Source: Lunularia cruciata
Taxonomy: Eukaryota > Streptophyta > Marchantiopsida > Lunulariales > Lunulariaceae
Direction: 5' to 3'
Assembly (NCBI GenBank): GCA_948567375.1
Contig: OX419756.1
Coordinates: forward strand, 65,698,552-65,762,551
DNA: 64,000 nucleotides
The notes under the pieces were generated by a model that worked only from the letters and a program-made list of their open reading frames with translations, was not told the DNA's origin and did no database searches. How positions within the stretch are numbered: position 1 is the stretch's first letter; each line of letters starts with the position of its first letter. Positions 56,200 through 64,000 of the stretch are shown here, piece after piece. The position numbers were made by a program, and so were the translations under genes.

Positions 56200-56889
56200 T
56201 GTGAGCCGGCCTGTCTCTCACTTAGGATGAACCTCCGATGGCTACTATGGTAGCGCACCATGGACTAAGAAGGCAAGGAACCCCAACTCCATCATACTCC
56301 TCCAAGGCTAACACTCCAAGACTCAAGACATTGCTCACTAGAGAACTCAATGAGAGAGATAGTTGCAAATGAAAGGATGATGAGTACCTCCTCACCCCTT
56401 GTTTATATACTTGTGAAATAGTTACGTACCAAAGTTACTAATTACCGTTGTAACTCAAGTTACTAGACTAAAAGTCAAGTAAAGTCAAAAAGTAGAAAGG
56501 AATATCCATTCACATGGGCATATTCCCCTAAGCATGTAGTCTTATCTTGACCCAACCACTAAAGCAAGGATTCCTTCACATGGGCTATCCTTGGACTAAA
56601 GAAGAATCCAAAACAAAAAGGCTTGCGGGCCCAAGAGTTCTCAACTCTTTCCCCAAAGCCAAACACCTAGGAATAATACCAAGTCAACACACTAAAATCC
56701 AAAATAGTGGTGCTCATCTTTTCTACTTCCTCTAAAATAAGGTCCCATCTATCTTAGCTATGACTAACTTTAGCTAACCATGACTAATATAGAACCATCC
56801 TTTATCTCTATATAAATAATATCTCTTAAGTACTTGTAATACCAAGCTAAATATCACAATACCACACACATGCACAAATGGGTGTTACA
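56200..56889 (-). repeat. Family 3 solo LTR inside Family 4 gag
   Basis: 690 bp from TGTGAGCCGGCCTGTC to GGGTGTTACA, nearly identical to the LTRs at 36008 and 43144 (a few substitutions and a 2-4-bp indel in the GAGAGA run). GGTC flanks it on both sides. The Gag frame resumes across it. It is younger than the host element. Confidence 0.93.
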
Positions 56890-58970
56890 GGTCGTACTCA
56901 GTTCTTTGGGATCACGCTTCTTCTTGCTGGAGCGTGTCTCAACTTTCAAAACTTCAAGGTCTGGCCATTCTCCTTCTAAGGCCGGACTCCCTTCTTGAGG
57001 TCTTTCTTCCTCAAGAAACGTAATACAATTTACATTCGTATCTCCCTTCGGCTGAAGTGCTGCACGCTCAGCGAGAGTCTGTACATATTTTACAGGCGGC
57101 TTTGGGTTTGGTGGGTGAGGGCATTGGTTGCCCGTATGCCCCGATCCTTTACAATTTCCACACAGGGGAACGTACCCAATTTTCCTTCTTGGCTCGGGAC
57201 AATTTGGAGGCCAATGTCCCATCGAGCCACAATTATAATAGGCTCCGGGCGCAACATTCTGAGGGTGATTTTGGTTGCTCATTGGTGGTCTTCGCGGAGG
57301 AGCATTGGGGTTATACTCCTTGGGTCCAAACCTCGTACCTTGATACGATGTGCTCGGTTGAGGTTGTACCTCCTGAGTTTGGTACACCGCCTCTTTGTCC
57401 TCGTCTTGGTTCCATCCCGGAACCCAATCAATTTGCTGCACCGGGAATGCATTACGAGTATTGCATTCTGTGTTGGCGTGGCCGGATTTGCCACATGTGG
57501 TGCACCACACATTAGATCGTCCAAATGCTGGGGTCTTTCTTTGGTCCTTAGCCCCAATCATCTAGATCTTGAAATCCAAAAACTCCTTGATGAGGGCATC
57601 CAGCTTTGTATCCGCCTTATGTACACTCTTGGCTGGAGGAGTCACTGGTTTCTTGCCTCCACGTCTTCTGACTTGTCTTGGCTTTGATTCTTCTTCGGAT
57701 TCCGAAGAAGAGCTCAAAGACGTAGAGGATTCGTCTGAAGAAGGGGAGGTGCTGCACGAAGCTCTCCTTCTGGGCTTCTTGCCCTTCTTCTCCCAATTTC
57801 TCTGGTTACCGGCAGAGTGAGAGTGGGCCGCTTCATAATGAGCGACATGTTTGAGTACTTTGTCCAAGGAAGTTACGTTCCTCTCCTTGGCAAAGATTTA
57901 TATCTTTGATGAAAGGCCCCCGAGGAACCAGGTAATGGCTTGGGCATCAGAGTATCCCACCACCCCCGATTGCTTGGGAACTCGGTTCAGTAGTGCCATG
58001 AACCGCTCAGAGTAGTTTCTCAACTTCTCCTTCTTGCCCCGGTCCAAATTGTTGAGTGCCGCAAAGACACTCGTATCGTAGTCAACCTCCCGGAATTGTT
58101 CCAGGAAGTTGTTTCTCAAGTCCGCCTAGTCCGATGGTACAAACCCCTTCTGAGTCACATGGGTGTACCAGCTCTGAGCTTTCTTGCGGAGCAGACTTGG
58201 GAAAATTCTCAGTCGATCCGCCAAGTCATGCTCCTTGTTAGCAAAGGAGATGACTTCAAATTCTTCAATGACTTCAAATTCTTCAATGAATTCATTGGGG
58301 TCTTTGTCTTGTTCTGTCCCCTTATACTTCTGATAGGCGTGTCGGGTGACAGGTAGCGAAGTCATCATTCAATGCACTGGGATCGGCTGAGGTAATGTGG
58401 AACTTGACGGAACGGAAGGATTGGCTGGAATTGACGCCGTATTGTCAGCCCAGGGATTCCAATTCTTCAAATTCAAAGTAGGGTCTTCTTCAACAATTTC
58501 TGCTGTGAGGGTGTCGACTTCAGCCCGAGTGGAAGATTCAGGATCAACACCTTTGATGGGTTCTTCAAAATTCCTTCGGGACAACCAAGGAATCGTTCGT
58601 AGAAGATATTGACACTCGTCTTCAGTAAGTGTTTGTGCTGTCTTTTCTCAAACAAGGTCTTCAAGGACACAACTTCCTTTACAGCTCTAGGGGAAGTTGG
58701 TGTACTGGGCTGCAATGCATATGTTTGCCCACTCGATTCTTTCTTCTTCTTGGAAGAAGAAGGAGATGCAAAGTAGCCTTGCCAACCGCCTTTGCATTTC
58801 TTGTGGTCAAGTTCTCACAGGGCTTCTTGCACTTCGTGAAGGAGTTGAAACTCCAACGCCTCTCGTTCAGTTTCATCAACGATGGATGGGACGTTCAGAC
58901 GTTCGTCTTCTTCACGCTGAAGTGCTCGTCTTTGAGCTCTCTCTTCCCATTGTTCTTTCAATGCAGACAT
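56890..58970 (-). pseudogene. Family 4 Gag with three zinc knuckles
   Basis: Starts at ATG 58970 (MSALKEQWEERAQRRALQ), about 60 bp after the primer site. It has several stops: near 58815, 58369, 58126, 57898 and 57562. The capsid-like part reads FEVISFANKEHDLADRLRIF and KKAQSWYTHVTQKGF. A Ser-rich region (SSDESSTSLSSSSESEEES) precedes the knuckles CTTCGKSGHANTEC, YYNCGSMGHWPPNC (first Cys is Tyr) and CGNCKGSGHTGNQC in the frame 57561-56854. The frame continues on the other side of the solo LTR towards protease. An 18-bp tandem duplication lies at about 58251-58290. Confidence 0.87.
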
Positions 58971-59030
58971 TCATATTGCGTTGATACCCAGTTTCCAATT
59001 TGGCTTTGTATTTTTCCACTTCCGAGATTT

Positions 59031-59051
59031 GTATCCCCGGCAGCGGCGCCA
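59031..59051 (-). other. Primer-binding site, Family 4
   Basis: TGGCGCCGCTGCCGGGGATA on the minus strand, eight bases after the LTR end. It closely matches the complement of plant tRNA-Asp 3' ends, the primer of Athila-type elements. Confidence 0.85.
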
Positions 59052-59684
59052 AAAAATCATGTGACAACCCAGCAAATATCACTTTTGTGGTAATTGGGTA
59101 AGTAAAGTTCGTTCCCGCAGAGATACAAGTCAGAATTGGTCAAATACAAAGCAAAGTAACAATTTAGTTCTTCTTGAGTTCATCTTTAGTCTCTCAGGTA
59201 GAAACCACACCCAGAAGAGAGTAACAAGCACTGACTCATAGTCTTGTCACAAATTAACACTTCTTAATCACAAATCCTTCAATTCTTTCCAAATAATCTT
59301 GATTGTGATGATTTAGGCTCTCCCAAAAACGGCACTTCACTGAAAAACGACTTCGCCTCAGAATTGTGTTCCACCCCTCCACTGAAGGCACAACTTCCTC
59401 GATTGAAATTTGCTTCACATCAACTTTGCACTGCACTCACAAATGTAGAATACTACCAACACTACAATTCCTCTCAGATCTGTCAAGATGAAGATCAAGG
59501 CTGCTGAATCCAACATCCAACAAACACACTAACTTGCACTTCGAATTTCTCCAAACATTCACAAACATAGACACAATGTTGATACTCGGAATCAAGCTCA
59601 AGCAACGAGCACTACTTCATAGCACTTTGCTTTATCTATTCTCAGAAATAATGAGCACTGAACAGCAAATCTCTACAAATGCCA

Positions 59685-59695
59685 CTCTTAAATAG
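59685..59695 (-). promoter_or_regulatory. Probable TATA box of the Family 4 5' LTR
   Basis: CTATTTAAGAG on the minus strand, 115 bp after the LTR-encoded frame and about 625 bp before the LTR end. This places the frame in U3 and leaves a long R-U5. Confidence 0.6.
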
Positions 59696-59810
59696 TGAAG
59701 CAATCGACAGTTCTAACAACTATACCGTTCTACAACAACTGTTCTAACCTACAGATCCGAAATGACAATGCACCTCTTCATATCTGCCCCTTCAAATCTC
59801 AAATCGGTTA

Positions 59811-62416
59811 CTAATCCGATCCGATGTCTACTTCTTCCTCGGCTTTCAAACCCGACCCCGAAGTAACTTTACTTCCTAATATTCTTTCCTCGGGTTTCAC
59901 ATCTCCTACATCTTCTACCAGATCCAACAATTCTCTTTCCTGATCTAAAATTGCACTAGTGGGTAAAGTATCTAACTCTTCATCCTTTGACCCACTCTTC
60001 TCTAATGTCTCTGAGGGCAACTCTGAAGACATTTGGATTCCTATGTTATCTACTTCGGGTTTTGCCTTAACGTCCTGCCGAAGCTTTTCTAACTCTATTT
60101 TCACTAAGTCTAATCTAATTGAAATATTGTCTTCTACTTCTAAGATCTTTCTATCTACATGAGTTCTGAGACTAATTAACAAGGCATTCAAATTAGTGTC
60201 CTTTGCTTGTCTTCGCGTCGTCTCCTGCACCAACAACTTCAACTCGTGCAGTCGCGCTTCTTCAATTGAACGTTGGCTTCTGTACTTAACATTGCGTTCA
60301 CTCTGAGGACTATTTCCTTCAATGGCTCCAATCTTGTCTTTCATTCTCGTTCCAGATCTGCAAGCCATTCCTCTCTGTACATCGCCAACTCTTCTTTGAA
60401 CTCGGCCTTCACCGCTTCCTTCTCTTTCTCCTTCTGTACAACTTTCTCTTCCTGATTACGAAGTAATTCTCATAATCTCTCTTCTTCTCTATACCGCACA
60501 GACAACTCTCTTTGCCAGAGTTGCTTCTTCTCCTCCATACTCTCCATCACTTGATCGAGCTCTTGGTCCTTTGATGCTACCCTCGCCATAGCATGGATAA
60601 GCTCTACTCTTGAATCAGCAAACTGTTGCTTCAAGATTTTGTGCTCCGCTACCTGTCTCTCCCTTGCGATGTCACTCTTCCTCGCAAGATCCTCTCGATA
60701 ACTCACTTCTCTCTTCAGGTCTTCGATTACCTGACTTCTCTCTACTGCTTCCGCTCGCAGTACTTCTCTCTCTTCCTCACCTCGGGTTACACTCTTCTTC
60801 AACTCCGAGTTCTCTTCTTCTAATCTTGATAAGACCTGCAAAACAATCTTTACCTCTGGACAAGTAGACTGCATCTCCTTCTTCTTCTGTTCCAACTTCA
60901 CCAACAGCGGGCACACTACTTCTTGCAGGTAATCTACTCCATTACTGGCAACTTCTTCCTCCCGCGGAGTAGTCTCTCTTCTCTCTTTTTGTTCTCCCGA
61001 TACTCGCCTTCTTCTCTGGAGTCTTCGTATCGGAATCAACGCCTCACTACCCAAGCTTTCTTCTACCTCTTCCTTCACTCTACCCGGCCCCGCTTCACAC
61101 TTTGCCTTACGTCTTGAGCAAACTCGTCGCTGTACTGCAATCTTCTCCTCTAGCACCGGTACTTTGTCTTCCAGCACCGCATTGTCTTCGGCTTCTTCTT
61201 TGGCTTGCACTTCTTCTTCGTATTCTTCAGCCGCTGGTGCCGAGGTCATTTCTCCACCGTCTTCACTGTCACTGCTAGTATCTCCACTCTGTAGTGTCAG
61301 CTCAGGTTCCTCCTCACGTTCCGAGTCCTCCGTTTTGAGCTTGGCTTCTCCTTCTGAGTCTTCATCTTCTGACTCAATCACCACCATCCCTCGCCTCGGG
61401 TTATTTTTCTGCACCTTCCGAGGTTTCTTGTTTTCTTTGGCTTCTGCTTGCCAAGTTCTCTTCTTTGTCGGGGTACTTACCACGACCTCCACGTTTTTCC
61501 CTGTCTTTGCATAGTAGTCGTCTGTGCTCCGGATTTGGAGAATGTATTGCTGCTCCTCCGTGTCGACTTCTCTTCTTAAGTCAGGATGGAAATGAGACAC
61601 CATTCTATTGCACTCCGCCAAATTGAGCAAATTCAACCCGAGGTAGAAATGTGCTGCAAATGGTACGATGTAGTGTGGAGGCGACTTATCCCGCAGATTC
61701 CACACCATCTGCCTCGTTCTCCCGTGAAAGCACCTTGCCCAATTGATTGGTTCTCCTGCAAATAACTTGTGAAAGAACACCGCTTGGTGCTTCATCACAT
61801 AAGTGGTTCTCTCCGGCTTCAGGATGGCCATTAGTGCACTCACAATTCCTCTTCTCACAGGGTCTTTGTAGCTCTCAACTTTGTACCCATTCTTCGTTCT
61901 CTTTGACGAGAAGGCATCTCTCACCTCTTGTGTTCCTTGGGCTATCTCTCCTTTCCCCAAGAACGTGGCTCCCTGTTCTGAACCCGCCTCCTTCTCGAGT
62001 ACGAGTCTCCAATCCGACTCTGTCTAGCGAGCTGGATTTCCTCTCTTCCCTTCTTCCTCGGGACCATCGAGACATTTACTCTCGATGATTTCTGTCATGA
62101 ATCCTGGAAAACTTACGTTCTAGTTCCATGCCAAAAAAGTGATCTGAAGTTGGCTCAAGACTTTGATCCTCGTTACTACATCTATTCTCCAAATTGCATG
62201 ATCTCTCACTGCAAATTCAGAGTCTTTCTTCCCTCCTCCCATCTCTTCTACTTTCTTATTGTCTCTCAATTTCTCTCTCGTGACTTCTCCCTTGCGCACT
62301 AACCCGAGTACAACTCTATTTCCCTTTCCCTGATCACCTGCAAGACGACTTCTCAACGGCGAAGGAAAATTGCTCGACATTTCGTCATTGCAGTTTTGAT
62401 TTTTATAGAGTTGCAC
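59811..62416 (-). CDS. LTR-encoded protein, 5' LTR copy (interrupted)
   Basis: The best-preserved copy. 62416-62120 is the N-terminus. A stop at 62117-62119 (Trp in the other LTR) and one near 62025 precede the 496-codon frame 61960-60470. That frame has the globular part (HQAVFFHKLFAGEPINWARC), a nuclear-signal-like basic patch (TPTKKRTWQAEAKENKKPRK), an acidic Ser/Glu region and then about 200 residues of coiled coil (LEEENSELKKSVTRGEEERE, then QELDQVMESMEEKKQLWQR). The stop at about 60470 and one near 60345 are shared with the 3' LTR. The tail 60368-59811 ends AEEEVDIGSD. The role is unknown. A nuclear, self-associating protein is a guess from composition only. Confidence 0.72.
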
Positions 62417-62793
62417 TTCTTCGTCTTCCGTCGCTTTGAGTTTCTACCAAGAAATCACACCTCTTGCATGCACCTATCTTTGTCAATCAACCTTTGCGCG
62501 TATGAGCCGCCAGTTTTGAAACGGCCCCTTCTTGAATTTCTCGCCCCGACAAAAGGTTGTTAGATTTTCTTTGCCTCGGGTTGAGCTCCCCATGATCCGA
62601 AGACAATTTACTTCGTATTGTATGTTTACACGGCATTTCTGAGTACTTTGCCTTATGACCCGAAGTCACTTTACTTCGGGTTTCATCCCGAAGACAATTT
62701 TCTTCGCCTTCTTTGGCCATACAGGCGCAATCCGACTTCTCTATACACTTCCTCTCCTTTATTTTGAAAAAAACAAAAAATGTGGGCACCACA

Positions 62794-64000
62794 CAATCTT
62801 GATTGTGATGATTCAAGCTCTCCCAAAAATGACACTTCATTGCAAAACGACTTTGCCTTAGAATTGTGTTCCACTCCTCCATTGAAGGCACAACTTCCTC
62901 GATCAAAATTGCTTCACATCAACACTGCGCTGCACTCACGAATGTAGAATACTATCAACACTACAATTCCTCTCAGATATGTCAAGGCATTGCTTTGATT
63001 GCACTTCACTCAGGATCAAACACATAGAATGAAGATCAAGGCTGTGGAATCCAACATCCAACAAGCACATTGACTTGCACTTTGAATTTCTCCAAACACT
63101 CACAAACACAATTGCAGAGCTGATACTTGGAATCAAGCTCAAGTGACGAGCACTGCTTCACAACACTTTGCTTTATCTATTCTCAGAAATAATGAGCACT
63201 GAACAACATAAGATTGGGAATGCCACTCTTAAATAGTGAAGCAATCGATAGTCATCTTCCTAATGCACCTCTTCCTAATGACTCTACAAACCTACAGATC
63301 TGAAATGACAATGCGCCTCTTCATATTTGCCTATGAAAATCTCAAATTGGTTCCTAATCCAATCCGATGTCTACTTCTTCCTCGGCTTTCAAACCCAAAC
63401 CCGAAGTAATTGTACTTCCTACTACTTTGTCCTTGAGTTTCACAACTCCTACATCTTCTACTAGATCTAACAATTCTCTTTCTTGATCTTGATTTCACTA
63501 GTGGGTAATCTATCTAACTCCTTATCTGTTGACCCACTCTTCTCTAATGTCTCTAATGGTAACTTCAAAGACATCTACACTCCTACTTCATCTACTTCAG
63601 GTTTTGCTTGAACATCTTTCCGAAGTTTATCTATCTCTAACTTCACTAGATCTAATCTAATCGTGATATTGTCTTCAACTTCCAATATCTTCCTATCTAC
63701 CCAAGTTCTGAGACTAATTAATAGAGCATTCAAGTATGTATCCTTCACATGTCTCCTGCACTAACAACTTCAACTCGTGCAACCTTGTCTCTTCAATACA
63801 AACACTGGCCTCTATACTCAGCATCGCATTCATCCTGATTATGATCTCCTTCAATGGCTCCAATCTCATCTTCCTTTCAAGCTCCCGATCTACAAGCCAA
63901 TCTTCCTTGTACATTGCCAACTCTGCCTCGAACTCGGCTTTCCCAATTTCTTTCTCCTTCTCCTTCTGCAGAATCTTCTCCCCCTAATTACGAAGTAACT
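62794..64000 (-). repeat. Family 4 LTR fragment, runs off the window
   Basis: Starts abruptly at CAATCTTGATTGTGATGATT, about 240 bp inside a Family 4 LTR, right next to the end of the large element, and continues colinearly with 59295-60440. It carries the TATA-like CTCTTAAATAG at about 63228 and the tail and coiled coil of the LTR-encoded protein in the minus frame from about 63361. Two positions that are stops in the large element are sense codons here (around 63870). Confidence 0.85.
63361..63990 (-). pseudogene. LTR-encoded protein, C-terminal part, right-edge copy
   Basis: Minus-strand pieces match the coiled coil (YKEDWLVDRELERKMRLEPL, IEETRLHELKLLVQET) and the tail (ending near 63361 with the EEEVDI region). 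A few frame breaks occur near 63505 and 63750. It continues beyond the window. Confidence 0.6.

Larger units (their letters stand above)
48415..62793 (-). mobile_element. Family 4 giant-LTR gypsy element
   Basis: A 14.4-kb element: LTR 48415-52173, internal region 52174-59059, LTR 59060-62793. Internal order on the minus strand is primer site, Gag with three zinc knuckles, protease, RT, RNase H and integrase, then a purine tract. A Family 3 solo LTR is nested in gag. Each LTR encodes a long protein. No 5-bp flanking duplication is seen (GTGAT left, CAATC right), and both flanks are pieces of Family 4 LTRs, so a rearrangement or an ectopic exchange is likely. The primer site matches tRNA-Asp, as in Athila/Tat-type elements. 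Confidence 0.92.
59060..62793 (-). repeat. Family 4 5' LTR (3.73 kb)
   Basis: TGTGACAACCCAGC...GTGGGCACCACA on the plus strand. Colinear with 48415-52173. It lacks a short stretch near 59488. TATA-like CTATTTAAGAG at 59685-59695 on the minus strand. Confidence 0.93.

Noticed and set aside
57057-57515. 152-codon plus-strand ORF over Family 4 gag
   Set aside because: Antisense of the zinc-knuckle region. No motif of its own.
48415-62793. Envelope-like ORF in Family 4 (as in Athila-type elements)
   Set aside because: The internal region ends right after integrase at the purine tract. The extra protein lies in the LTR and shows no signal peptide or membrane segment.

Overview
This window looks like an intergenic, repeat-filled stretch of a large land-plant nuclear genome. 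No convincing host gene, tRNA, rRNA or prokaryotic feature was found. Nearly everything recognisable is LTR retrotransposon sequence, mostly Ty3/gypsy: chromodomain integrases, CCHC Gag proteins, tRNA-Asp-like primer sites, nested insertions and solo LTRs. The sequence does not fix the species. A big-genome fern, lycophyte, gymnosperm or similar lineage would fit, but that is inference.

Four gypsy families are present. Family 1 is a chromovirus with a chromodomain (1649-5402 +; a very decayed copy at 21249-23560 -; an LTR at 25627-26310 -). Family 2 is the most unusual. It lies on the minus strand in three broken copies: A (1-198 plus 5403-9612), B (10330-17300) and C (31213-33279, 35720-36007 and 43836-43949). 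Its inferred order is Gag with two zinc knuckles, protease, a DNMT3/DRM-like cytosine-5 DNA methyltransferase domain, reverse transcriptase (RT), RNase H, and integrase fused to a PHD finger. Family 3 is a compact 7.8-kb element (36008-43835 -) with almost identical LTRs, one long Gag-Pol frame broken by a single stop, and an extra zinc-knuckle ORF before gag. Family 4 (48415-62793 -) is 14.4 kb long. Its LTRs are about 3.75 kb, and each carries, upstream of its TATA box, a roughly 860-codon frame ending in a long coiled coil. Five further LTRs or LTR fragments of this family are scattered over the window.

Layout: copy A at the left end is split by a Family 4 LTR fragment and the chromovirus. 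Copies A and B lie head to tail and appear to share one composite LTR (9613-10329). From 17.3 to 31.2 kb lies a graveyard of decayed LTRs, a degenerate Family 3 5' end, a degenerate chromovirus, two probable copia-type LTRs and unassigned AT-rich DNA. Copy C is broken by a Family 4 solo LTR (flanked by the 5-bp repeat TCCAC), by the young Family 3 element (4-bp repeat GCTC) and by a Family 4 LTR in + orientation. The right third is the large Family 4 element, with a Family 3 solo LTR (4-bp repeat GGTC) in its gag.

No copy is fully intact. The two signals most worth following are the retrotransposon that pairs a DNA-methyltransferase module with an integrase-linked PHD reader, and the Family 4 protein encoded inside the LTR.
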